A DNA stretch of 10,035 nucleotides from Desulfovibrionaceae bacterium (GCA_900770205.1 CAAGJV010000460.1:1-10035); one strand, 5' to 3'. Shown: positions 1-6,161, numbered from the stretch's first letter. The notes: generated by a model from the letters alone, not told the origin. Numbers and translations: made by a program.

Positions 1-543
1 CTTCTGAACTATTCCGACATCGCCCGTGACGTGGGCGTTTCCGCCCCCACCATCAAGGCGTGGGTGTCCATGCTCCAGACATCGGGGCTGATCTTCATAC
101 TCCAGCCTTACCACAACAATATCAACAGCCGTGTGATAAAGACTCCCAAGGTGTACTTCATGGATACCGGGCTGGTCTGCTATCTCACCGGCTGGAATGC
201 TCCGCAGACGCTGGAAAACTGCGCCATGAGCGGCGAATTGCTGGAGACCTTTGTCATCTCGGAAATCGTAAAGAGCTGGTGGCACAACGGCAAACAGCCG
301 AACATGTATTACTATCGTGATAAAGACAGGCGAGAGATAGACGTTATCCTCGAAGAGAACGGCGTGCTCTATCCCATCGAAATCAAAAAGAAGAGCAACC
401 CGAACGCGGGCGATATCAAAGCCTTCGATACCATAGAGACTATCCTCAAGCAGAAGCGCGGCCACGGCGCAGTGCTCTGTATGGCGCAGACGCACCTGCC
501 CATCACCGCAGAAGTCGATGCCGTGCCGATTCCTTATATCTAG
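1..543 (+). CDS. DUF4143-type AAA ATPase, C-terminal part (5' end outside window)
   Basis: The reading frame is open from base 1, so the gene begins before the window; 180 residues remain. The start of the visible part (LNYSDIARDVGVS) is the winged-helix-like segment that follows the ATPase core in this family, followed by the conserved stretch ending KVYFMDTGLVCYLTG. The C-terminal DUF4143 part keeps an intact PD-(D/E)xK-like set: a Glu at bases 244-246 (LLETF), the Asp of REIDVIL at 340-342 and the Glu and Lys of IEIKKK at 379-387. Members are usually about 400-450 residues with an N-terminal Walker A and B; their biological role is poorly known, though they are often mobile or multicopy. 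A hairpin terminator follows directly. The last 38 codons are closely repeated in the broken copy at 3654-3781. Family call is firm; function is not. Confidence 0.88.
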   Translation, partial: LLNYSDIARDVGVSAPTIKAWVSMLQTSGLIFILQPYHNNINSRVIKTPKVYFMDTGLVCYLTGWNAPQTLENCAMSGELLETFVISEIVKSWWHNGKQPNMYYYRDKDRREIDVILEENGVLYPIEIKKKSNPNAGDIKAFDTIETILKQKRGHGAVLCMAQTHLPITAEVDAVPIPYI

Positions 544-628
544 TCCATGCCCACCATAACAGCCTGCCGGGCATATCGTCCAGCAGGCTGTTTTGTCATC
601 CGCCAAAATATTTTTGAAATATGGGTAT
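415..628 (+). repeat. Direct repeat copy A: ATPase 3' end, terminator and flank
   Basis: This stretch runs from the ATCAAA codons of the first ATPase through its stop codon, its terminator and the flank ending GGGTAT. It is matched by 3654-3865 with many scattered substitutions and only small length changes. The match continues about 85 bases past the stop codon, so the two loci share an ancestral gene plus its terminator, not only a protein domain. Confidence 0.85.
558..594 (+). terminator. Rho-independent terminator after the first ATPase
   Basis: A perfect 10-bp stem (AACAGCCTGC at 558-567 with GCAGGCTGTT at 583-592) encloses a 15-base loop, and the T-run is 591-594. It starts 14 bases after the stop codon at 541-543. 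Its core is shared with the hairpins at 3793-3831 and 5232-5268 and, in half form, with 2241-2255. Confidence 0.8.
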
Positions 629-693
629 GTTGTATCTCTCCCTCAAAAAAGGAGGAAGAACTCCGGGAGACTTTCAAAATTACTGCTTAAATG

Positions 694-743
694 TTGACGA
701 TTATCAATTAAAAATATAGTTTTCTACTCAAATATTATTATTT
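694..743 (+). promoter_or_regulatory. Putative promoter and operator region of hipBA
   Basis: The 210-base gap before hipB is markedly AT-rich. TTGACG at 694-699 resembles a -35 box. TATAGT at 715-720 is the best -10 match but leaves a short 15-base spacer; TAGTTT at 717-722 gives 17 bases but is a poorer box. Just downstream lies an AT-rich inverted repeat, AAATA (730-734) and TATTT (739-743) around four bases, between the -10 and the ribosome site. That is where an HTH antitoxin could repress its own operon. The motifs are visible; promoter and operator function are inferred. Confidence 0.45.
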
Positions 744-753
744 AGGATGCAGA

Positions 754-1074
754 ATGAATATTCATCCGGCACTTCAGACACCATCCGACACCCAGCGCGA
801 GCTTGCCTCCAGAGCGAAGGCCCGCCGGCTGGAATTGAATATCTCGCAGGCAGAGCTTGCCGAACGTTCCGGAGTGAGTCTCGGCAGTCTACGGCGTTTC
901 GAGACGACGGGGGAAATATCGCTTCACTCCTTCCTTGAGCTGGCACTTGTACTTGGCGAGCTGAAAGAATTCTCCTCGCTTTTTCGTCCATTGCAGCCCC
1001 ATTCTCTCTTCGAAGAAGCACCGCGCCCACGCCAGCGCAGCAGAAAAAAAGCCCCTTCCAAGGAGGGAGTATGA
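754..1074 (+). CDS. HipB-like XRE-family HTH regulator (putative antitoxin)
   Basis: This encodes 106 residues. Residues about 15-72 form a Cro/C1-type helix-turn-helix domain, with the two helices around residues 31-53 (SQAELAERSGVSLGSLRRFE). The tail from about residue 91 is short and strongly basic (RPRQRSRKKAPSK). ATG 754 is preferred because AGGA lies at 744-747, six bases upstream; the ATG at 747 is in another frame. The stop codon overlaps the start of the hipA-like gene (ATGA at 1071-1074), so the two are probably translationally coupled. In hipBA systems the HTH protein represses the operon and restrains the HipA kinase; that role is inferred from the domain and gene order. The gene could also be called simply an XRE regulator, and no symbol is assigned because orthology to E. 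coli hipB is not shown. Confidence 0.87.
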   Translation: MNIHPALQTPSDTQRELASRAKARRLELNISQAELAERSGVSLGSLRRFETTGEISLHSFLELALVLGELKEFSSLFRPLQPHSLFEEAPRPRQRSRKKAPSKEGV

Positions 1075-2198
1075 GAGTCCGTGTCTTCCTTAATCATCTC
1101 GGTATTCGCATACCCGTCGGTATTCTTGCGCAGACAGAGCAGGGGATTCTTTTCGAGTATCACCCGGCTTTTCTGGAATGCGGTATCCCGCTTTCCCCGT
1201 ATTTCCTGCCACTCCGTTCTGGAACGTTCGTCGACGGCAAGCAGACCTTCGATGGTCTTTTCGGCGTGTTCAACGACAGCCTGCCCGATGGCTGGGGCCT
1301 GCTTCTGCTCGACCGTGCGTTGGCACGGAAGGGGCGTTCGCTGGCGCAGGCCAGCCCGCTGGAACGCCTGACGCTCGTGGGAAGCTGTGCCATGGGTGCG
1401 CTGGAATACGAACCGGACTCATCAGCTAACGAGGACGGTACGGCTTTTGACCTTGACACTCTGGCTGAGGAGTCGCGCCGTATCCTGGGCGAACGCGAGT
1501 ATCACGGCGAGCATCTCGACGATCTCCTGCGGCTGAACGGTTCGCTGGCTGGTGCTCGGCCCAAGATCATGCTGTCGATACCGGATGAAAACGGCAAGAT
1601 CAGCCCATGGATTATCAAATTCCGCGCACTGGAAGACCGCCCGGACGCCGGACTCGTGGAATATCAGCACTCCGTAGCGGCGCGTCTGGCCGGGCTGGAT
1701 ATGCCGGAAACGCGGCTTTTCCCCTCGAAGGCTGGGGCGGGCTACTTCGGCATCAAGCGCTTCGACCGCCGTAATGGCCTGAAAATACATACGCACACAG
1801 CCTGCGGACTTCTGCACGCTTCGCACCGTTTCCCAAGCCTTGATTACGAGAACCTCATCCGCCTGACGGCCAGCATCACGAAGGACAAGCGCGATGTTGA
1901 ACGCATGGTGCGCCTTATGATTTTCAATGTGAAGGCGGGCAATCAGGACGACCACTCCAAGAACTTCTCATTCTGCATGGATGCCGCCTACTGCTGGCAT
2001 CTTTCCCCCGCCTACGACCTCATGCCCTGCACGGGCATTAACGGTGAACACTGCTCCACGGTGAACGGAAAGGGAAAGGACATCACGGATGCCGACCTTG
2101 TTAAAGCGGCGGCTGTCGGCGGCATCGGAGCGAAGAAGGTGAAGGAGATGATCGAACAGGTGGTGGAGGCGCTGCGAAATTCTCAAAAAACATGCTGA
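1071..2198 (+). CDS. HipA-like serine/threonine kinase (putative toxin)
   Basis: This encodes 375 residues, somewhat shorter than the roughly 440 of E. coli HipA. Residues about 1-105 look like the HipA N-terminal (couple_hipA) subdomain, with the typical FDGLFGVFNDSLPDGWG at 60-76. The kinase part follows: the P-loop-like GSLAGARPK at 157-165, where Ser158 lines up with the autophosphorylated Ser150 of E. coli HipA; an ATP-contacting Lys183 in WIIKF; YFGIKRFDR at 225-233; the catalytic loop GNQDDHSKN at 290-298, with Asp293 as the likely catalytic base and Asn298 as metal ligand; and Asp316 in PAYDLMP as the DFG-like Asp. All key residues are present, so the kinase looks active. Known HipA kinases phosphorylate aminoacyl-tRNA synthetases and block translation; the target here is unknown. 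The gene overlaps its HTH partner by four bases. Confidence 0.92.
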   Translation: MRVRVFLNHLGIRIPVGILAQTEQGILFEYHPAFLECGIPLSPYFLPLRSGTFVDGKQTFDGLFGVFNDSLPDGWGLLLLDRALARKGRSLAQASPLERLTLVGSCAMGALEYEPDSSANEDGTAFDLDTLAEESRRILGEREYHGEHLDDLLRLNGSLAGARPKIMLSIPDENGKISPWIIKFRALEDRPDAGLVEYQHSVAARLAGLDMPETRLFPSKAGAGYFGIKRFDRRNGLKIHTHTACGLLHASHRFPSLDYENLIRLTASITKDKRDVERMVRLMIFNVKAGNQDDHSKNFSFCMDAAYCWHLSPAYDLMPCTGINGEHCSTVNGKGKDITDADLVKAAAVGGIGAKKVKEMIEQVVEALRNSQKTC

Positions 2199-2421
2199 AA
2201 AGAGAGAGAAGATTTGCCTTACACAGGGTTACACCAAACCAGCCTGCCGGGCATAATTTTTAATATGGCTCTGTGGTCCTGCGTTGGTAAACGGGCAATG
2301 GGAAAAGGCGTGGATAAAAATCCTCACGCACGGCTTGCAAGAACGGGCGCCTTCCTGCAAAATAGCGAATGCGCATCTTGAGAAAGATAGGCGTGAGCAC
2401 TGCAGGTTAAGGGGGGCAGGT
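2199..2421. other. Intergenic gap between hipA and the ADP-ribosylglycohydrolase
   Basis: This 223-base gap contains no gene I recognise. It holds a half terminator (2241-2268) and a wide inverted repeat, CTCACGC at 2323-2329 against GCGTGAG at 2391-2397. Between those arms lies a smaller imperfect pair, TTGCA (about 2335) and TGCAA (about 2356). The frame of the downstream gene is open back to about 2284, but that extension has no family-like residues and no good ribosome site. No convincing promoter is visible. Confidence 0.5.
2241..2268 (+). repeat. Half copy of the ATPase-associated terminator
   Basis: AGCCTGCCGGGCATA at 2241-2255 is identical to 561-575, the left arm and loop start of the first terminator. 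It is followed at once by ATTTTTAATATGG, which resembles the flank beyond that terminator (about 610-625). The right arm and about 35 bases are missing. This fits a deletion scar in a copy of the same 3' flank, and no complete ATPase remnant is seen next to it. Confidence 0.5.
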
Positions 2422-3222
2422 ATGCTGGGGGCACTCGCTGGCGATATTGCCGGTTCTCGATTTGAGTGGGCCAATATCAAAACGAAAGATTTTGATTTGA
2501 TGACGCGAGACTGCCGCCCAACGGATGACAGCGTGATGACGCTGGCCATTGCTCAGGCTGTTCTCGAATCCCGGGCCAAGGTCACGCTTCTGCCTGCAAA
2601 GGCGGTTGCCTCTATGCAGGCATGGGGCCGTGCGTACCCCGATGCCGGCTACGGCGGGCATTTCTGCCGCTGGCTTTCGTCCGGCAATCCCCAGCCCTAC
2701 AACAGCTTTGGCAACGGGGCCGCCATGCGCGTGAGCGCCTGCGGCTTTGCCGCCGGCAGCCTTGAAGACGCCATATCCCTCGCGCATGCCGTGACGGCTG
2801 TTACCCACAACCACCCCGAGGGCCTGAAAGGCGCTGAAGCTGTTTCTGTGGCCATCTATCTGGCCCGAACCGACAGAAGCCAGATAGAAATACGCGACTA
2901 TATCCACGCGCATTATTACCTGATGGATTTTACGCTGAAAGGCATACGCCCCACGTACCGCTTCGATGTGAGCTGCCAGGGTTCGGTGCCGCAGGCCATC
3001 ATGGCTTTTCTTGAGGCGGAAGGATTTGAAGATGCCATCCGCAACGCCATTTCCCTTGGCGGCGACAGCGACACCATAGCCGCCATAGCCGGAAGCATAG
3101 CCGAGGCTTACTTCGGCATTCCGGCAGATATACGCAAGCTGGCTCTGACCTACCTTGATGCCCGTATGCTGAAAACACTCATGGACTTTGAATCCATGTA
3201 TCCTCCCGCTCGAAGAAAATAA
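2422..3222 (+). CDS. ADP-ribosylglycohydrolase family protein
   Basis: From ATG 2422 this encodes 266 residues, a normal length for the family. The start is chosen because GGGGGGCAGG lies just upstream and because the conserved family start MLGALAGDIAGSRFEW begins there. Mg-binding features are visible: TDDS at residues 34-37 and GGDSDT at 213-218, with FGNGAAMRV at 96-104, HNHPEG at 129-134 and YRFDVSCQGSVPQA at 179-192 as family hallmarks. These enzymes remove ADP-ribose from proteins or small molecules (DraG and ARH type); the substrate here is unknown. The binuclear metal site looks complete, so the enzyme is probably active. It lies 223 bases after hipA on the same strand, with no ADP-ribosyltransferase in the window. 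It could be a housekeeping or anti-toxin hydrolase. Confidence 0.92.
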   Translation: MLGALAGDIAGSRFEWANIKTKDFDLMTRDCRPTDDSVMTLAIAQAVLESRAKVTLLPAKAVASMQAWGRAYPDAGYGGHFCRWLSSGNPQPYNSFGNGAAMRVSACGFAAGSLEDAISLAHAVTAVTHNHPEGLKGAEAVSVAIYLARTDRSQIEIRDYIHAHYYLMDFTLKGIRPTYRFDVSCQGSVPQAIMAFLEAEGFEDAIRNAISLGGDSDTIAAIAGSIAEAYFGIPADIRKLALTYLDARMLKTLMDFESMYPPARRK

Positions 3223-3400
3223 AAAGTTTAAAGAAGAAAACTTTGTCAGAGAAGCAGACAGAAAAGAAAGGGAACTTGGAGACGTACTGAGGGATGCTCA
3301 AGATAATGCTGGAGCCTCTGGCAAAACAAAGCAGAGACTGCTCCATATGATAGGATAACTATTTTTGCCTGCACATACAAAATAGATAATCTGGATAGGG
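3223..3400. other. AT-rich gap with a possible coding remnant
   Basis: This stretch is richer in A and T than its neighbours. A weak hairpin, AAAGTTT (3223-3229) with AAACTTT (3238-3244), follows the hydrolase stop but has no real T-run. One forward frame, shifted from the hydrolase frame, is open from 3173 to a TAA at 3356-3358. It reads as a charged peptide (for example KEENFVREADRKERELGDV). It has no start codon before 3347 and no family I know, so it is either chance or the tail of a lost gene. Confidence 0.3.
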
Positions 3401-3781
3401 TATCTTGCCAGAACTCTTGAAAAAAGTATCCCAAAGTCAGCAATTTCTTCCCTGTTCTGCTCGTGACCGGGCCGAGTCAGGTGGGCAAGATGACCATTCT
3501 TCAGGCCTGCGGGAGCAAGGGGCGGAACTATGTTTCTCTGGACATGTTAGAGAATCTCAGTCTGGCACAGAATGCCCATGCGCTGTTCCTTCAGCGCTTC
3601 AAAGCTCTGCCTCTCATCGACGAGATTCAGTATGTACTCCAGCTCTTTCCTGCATCAAAGCCTTGACACCATCGAGACTCTCCTCAAGCAGAAGCGTGGA
3701 CACAGCGCAGTGCTCTGCATAGCGCGGACGCACCTGCCTGTCACAGCAGAAGTCTATGCCGTACCTATACGTTATATCTAA
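3401..3781 (+). pseudogene. DUF4143-type AAA ATPase relic with internal deletion and frameshifts
   Basis: The two ends of an ATPase gene are joined without the middle. The N-terminal part starts as YLARTLEKSI from 3401. It then shifts frame near 3430 and continues KVSNFFPVLLVTGPSQVGK, a Walker A, with the family form usually TGPRQVGKTT. RNYVSLDMLENLSLAQN and the Walker B LIDEIQY follow, near 3612-3635. After LFP (about 3644-3652) the sequence jumps to the C-terminal end, matching the first ATPase from its ATCAAA codons at 415 onward. A one-base loss at about 3664 then moves the reading to the frame of DTIETLLKQKRGH, which ends at TAA 3779-3781. Roughly 300 codons are absent compared with a 400-450 residue family member, including the Arg-finger region and the PD-(D/E)xK site. 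Any product would be inactive. A GTG or ATG could start short fragments, but none forms a domain. Confidence 0.85.
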
Positions 3782-3865
3782 GCCAGCTTACTAAAACAGC
3801 CTGCCGGGTATCTCGTCCAGCAGGCTGTTTTGACGTCCAGCAAAATATTTTCAGAGTGTGGGTAT
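3654..3865 (+). repeat. Direct repeat copy B: 3' end of the ATPase relic, terminator and flank
   Basis: This matches 415-628. Shared blocks include CTCAAGCAGAAGCG, GCAGTGCTCTG, ACGCACCTGCC, the whole terminator, and the CAAAATATTTT and GGGTAT flank. One base is missing at about 3664 relative to copy A (CCTTCGATACC against CCTTGACACC). Confidence 0.85.
3793..3831 (+). terminator. Rho-independent terminator after the ATPase relic
   Basis: A perfect 12-bp stem pairs AAAACAGCCTGC (3793-3804) with GCAGGCTGTTTT (3820-3831), around a 15-base loop; the T-run is the end of the right arm. It is still intact although the gene before it is dead. It may insulate the next ATPase gene. Confidence 0.8.
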
Positions 3866-3891
3866 AAAATTGTCCAAAAATCAATTTTCAG

Positions 3892-3944
3892 CGGTTATAA
3901 CCGTTAAAATATACATTTTTATCTTGAAAAACGGATTTATCCGT
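3892..3944 (+). promoter_or_regulatory. Paired palindromes upstream of the second ATPase
   Basis: Two palindromes lie in the AT-rich leader: CGGTTATAACCG at 3892-3903 (perfect) and ACGGATTTATCCGT at 3931-3944 (6-bp arms, 2-base centre). Both fit CGG-N6-CCGT followed by an A-rich run ending AAAAT, and they start 40 bases apart, close to four helical turns. TTGAAA at 3924-3929 could be a -35 box with the second palindrome in its spacer, but the matching -10 is weak. TATACA at 3910-3915 is another -10 candidate, without a good -35. They look like operator sites for a dimeric regulator; that reading is inferred. Confidence 0.5.
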
Positions 3945-3982
3945 GAAAATATCTTGCCGAGAGAATAGCAGGGAGGTTTCCC

Positions 3983-5197
3983 ATGATAAAGCGCGAAACG
4001 TACATGAGCCGCATCCGACCTTTCATCGGCGGAGAACTCATCAAAGTCCTCACGGGCATACGCCGAAGCGGCAAGTCCGTCATGCTGAAGCTCATCCAGG
4101 AAGAGCTGCTCGAGAGCGGCGTAGATTCTGCTCAAATCATTTCCCTGAATTTCGAGAGCATGAGCAATGCGCGGCTTTGCTCGGCAGCCTCTTTGCATGC
4201 GTATGTCATGGAGCAGGCCGCGCAGATTTCCGGCAAGGTCTATCTCTTTTTCGACGAGGTGCAGGAAGTTGCCGAATGGGAGAAGTGCGTCAACTCGTTC
4301 CGTGTGGAGCTGGACTGCGACATCTATATCACGGGCTCGAACGCTAAGCTCCTTTCCGGTGAATTGGCCACCTATCTGGCCGGACGCTATGTGGAGTTTG
4401 TGGTCTATCCTTTCTCGTTCCAGGAGTTTATGGAACTTTACCACACCATCGAGCCGGGGGCAGACACGCGAATCTGCTTCAGCCGCTATCTGGTTTCGGG
4501 AGGCATGCCATACCTTAGTAACCTGCGTTACGAAGAGAACGCCAGCCGCCAGTACTTGCGAGACCTCTTCAATTCCGTGGAACTCAAGGACGTCGTCAAG
4601 CGCAACGCTATCCGCGATGTGGATATGCTGGAGCGCATCATCGCCTATATCACGGCAAATATCGGTACTACATTTTCTTCTACGGCTATCTCCAGATTCC
4701 TGAAGAGCGAAGGTCGTTCGGTCACGCCAGAAACGGTTTTGAATTACATCCGCGCCTGCACGGAAGCCTTCCTCTTCTATCAGGTGAAAAGGCAGGACCT
4801 CCAGGGCAGGAAGATACTGACGGTCAACGAGAAATATTACGTTGCCGACCACGGTATCCGCGAAGCCGTCTACGGCGGCAATATGCGGGATATCAACCTC
4901 GTGCTGGAGAATATCGTTTATATGGAGCTGTTGCGTCGTGGCTGGCAGGTCACAGTCGGCAGAATTGGCGACAAGGAAATAGATTTCATCGCGGAAAAGC
5001 AGGGGGAAAAGCTCTACATTCAGGTGGCCTATCTGCTGGCATCGCCGGAAACTATCGAACGTGAGTTTGGAGTTTATGAGCGTGTGCGGGACAATTTCCC
5101 GAAGTTTGTCGTGACACTGGATGAGTTCGACATGAGCCGCAACGGCATCAAGCACCGCAACATCCGGGATTTTCTGCTGGAAGGGGAGTGGAATTGA
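3983..5197 (+). CDS. AAA ATPase with C-terminal DUF4143 domain
   Basis: This is a full-length 404-residue protein. ATG 3983 has a strong GGGAGG site at 3971-3976. The Walker A is GIRRSGKS at 25-32 and the Walker B VYLFFDEVQEV at 86-96. A sensor-like YITGSNAKLLS spans 115-125 and the Arg-finger segment LAGRYVEFVVYPFSFQEF 132-149. After a helical and winged-helix-like middle comes the DUF4143 domain, with YYVADHGIR at 285-293, Glu309 in LENIVYMELLRRG, EIDFIA at 332-337 and YIQVAY at 345-350. The nuclease-like site therefore has Gln where copy A has Glu-x-Lys, as is common in this subgroup. The Walker A differs from the TGPxQVGK type of the relic, so this is a separate subfamily and not a recent duplicate. 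Function is not established; such ATPases occur in many copies in gut anaerobes. The gene stands alone, between two hairpins. Confidence 0.9.
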   Translation: MIKRETYMSRIRPFIGGELIKVLTGIRRSGKSVMLKLIQEELLESGVDSAQIISLNFESMSNARLCSAASLHAYVMEQAAQISGKVYLFFDEVQEVAEWEKCVNSFRVELDCDIYITGSNAKLLSGELATYLAGRYVEFVVYPFSFQEFMELYHTIEPGADTRICFSRYLVSGGMPYLSNLRYEENASRQYLRDLFNSVELKDVVKRNAIRDVDMLERIIAYITANIGTTFSSTAISRFLKSEGRSVTPETVLNYIRACTEAFLFYQVKRQDLQGRKILTVNEKYYVADHGIREAVYGGNMRDINLVLENIVYMELLRRGWQVTVGRIGDKEIDFIAEKQGEKLYIQVAYLLASPETIEREFGVYERVRDNFPKFVVTLDEFDMSRNGIKHRNIRDFLLEGEWN

Positions 5198-5231
5198 GTT
5201 GAAACGTTGAAAATGCTCTCACAGGTAAAGC

Positions 5232-5270
5232 AAGCAGCCTGCCGGAAAGAGATTCCTGCAGGCTGCTTTT
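5232..5270. terminator. Terminator between the convergent ATPase and tupA genes
   Basis: A perfect 11-bp stem pairs AAGCAGCCTGC (5232-5242) with GCAGGCTGCTT (5258-5268), with T 5267-5270 on the + strand. It sits 34 bases after the ATPase stop and 21 bases beyond the tupA stop on the other strand, so it can serve both convergent genes, although the minus-strand T-tract is interrupted. Its stem core matches the hairpins at 558 and 3793. Confidence 0.8.
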
Positions 5271-5289
5271 CTTGTACTATGGGAAAGTG

Positions 5290-6132
5290 CTACTTTTTAT
5301 GTTTGGCGTTCCACGCATCGGAGTTTGGGAAGAACAGGGGCTGGCCGTACTTGTCTTTTCCGAAGTCGCGGATGAGGATCTGCGCTTCATCGGAAACCAG
5401 CCAGTCGGCAAACTGCAGGGCTTCTGCCTTGTGGATATCGGGGAAGCGTTCCGGGTTCACGCGGATGATGGCGATAAGGTTCAGCATGAGCGGGTCGTTT
5501 TCCATGAGCGGAACGAGGGCAACGGTGTCTTTCAGCGTCAGCCAGGTGGCGCGGTCCATGAGCGTATAGGCCTTTTTCGTGTCGGCATAGAGCGTGGTGG
5601 CCTTATTGCCCTTGGAGCCGCCTTCCCATACTTCGTACCAGCTGCCGGAAGGCTGTATGCCGCTTGCCTGCCATATTTCCATTTCCTTGACATGCGTGCC
5701 GGATTTATCGCCGCGGGAAATGAACGGAACCTTGGCGGCGGCAATTTTAGCCACGGCTTCGGTGACTTTCTTCATGCCCTTGATGCCGGCAGGGTCGTCC
5801 TTGGGCCCGAGAATGACGAAGTCGTTATACATGACATCGCGCCGGTCTATGCCGAATCCGGCGGCGCAGAAGGCATCTTCCAGCTTGCGGGCATGCACCA
5901 TGACAAGATCGAAGCTGCCGCTTTCAGCTTTTTTGAGGGTTTTGCCGGTGCCGGCCTTTTCCATGGTGATTTCAATGCCTGTCTTTTTGGAGAAGGTGTC
6001 GGCAAGAAGAGGGAGCATGCCGGCGTCGACAGGGCCGATGGTGGAAGAAATGCGCAGCGTTTGAGCGGCGCAGGCAGGGGATGCGCAGAAGCAGGCAATA
6101 AGCGCAGCTGCCGCAAGGGGGAGAAGTTTCAT
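5290..6132 (-). CDS. tupA: Tungstate ABC transporter substrate-binding protein, TupA-like
   Basis: This encodes 280 residues. The ATG at 6130-6132 follows a clear AAGGAGG on the minus strand. Residues 1 to about 22 are a Sec signal peptide (MKLLPLAAAALIA core, cleavage near ACA-AQ), so the protein acts in the periplasm. The mature part carries TupA-type segments: SSTIGPVDAG near 29-38, DLVMVHARKLED, YNDFVILGP, PFISRGDKSGTHVKE (the Arg/Ser/Gly-rich oxyanion-contact loop), YTLMDRATW and a FADWLVSDEAQ C-terminal segment. It should bind tungstate (possibly molybdate) and hand it to a TupB/TupC importer. Neither is present downstream; the next gene is convergent. It is the last gene of the cofactor operon, 29 bases after the mrp-like gene. 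Tungstate over molybdate is a family assignment and is not decided by the sequence alone. Confidence 0.9.
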   Translation of the reverse strand: MKLLPLAAAALIACFCASPACAAQTLRISSTIGPVDAGMLPLLADTFSKKTGIEITMEKAGTGKTLKKAESGSFDLVMVHARKLEDAFCAAGFGIDRRDVMYNDFVILGPKDDPAGIKGMKKVTEAVAKIAAAKVPFISRGDKSGTHVKEMEIWQASGIQPSGSWYEVWEGGSKGNKATTLYADTKKAYTLMDRATWLTLKDTVALVPLMENDPLMLNLIAIIRVNPERFPDIHKAEALQFADWLVSDEAQILIRDFGKDKYGQPLFFPNSDAWNAKHKK

Positions 6133-6161
6133 GGCAAACCTCCTTCGTTTGCGTGAGATGG

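Noticed and set aside
636..671. TCTCCC...GGGAGA and CCTC-A6-GGAGG pairings upstream of hipB as a terminator or riboswitch
   Set aside because: Arms are only 4-6 bases and the region matches no riboswitch class I know; too weak to list.
2284..2421. 46-residue N-terminal extension of the hydrolase
   Set aside because: The family begins at MLGALAGD with a G-rich ribosome site just before it; the extension has no conserved residues and crosses the half-terminator region's downstream flank.
3246..3443. Minus-strand open frame in the AT-rich gap
   Set aside because: It is short, has no ribosome site or known motif, and overlaps the ATPase relic.
3881..5155. Long minus-strand open frame (424 codons) opposite the second ATPase
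   Set aside because: It lies wholly against a gene with full family motifs and has no recognisable motif of its own; it is a codon-bias shadow.
5272..6156. Plus-strand open frame opposite tupA
   Set aside because: It is a mirror of the tupA frame with no motifs, while the minus strand has a signal peptide and ribosome site.
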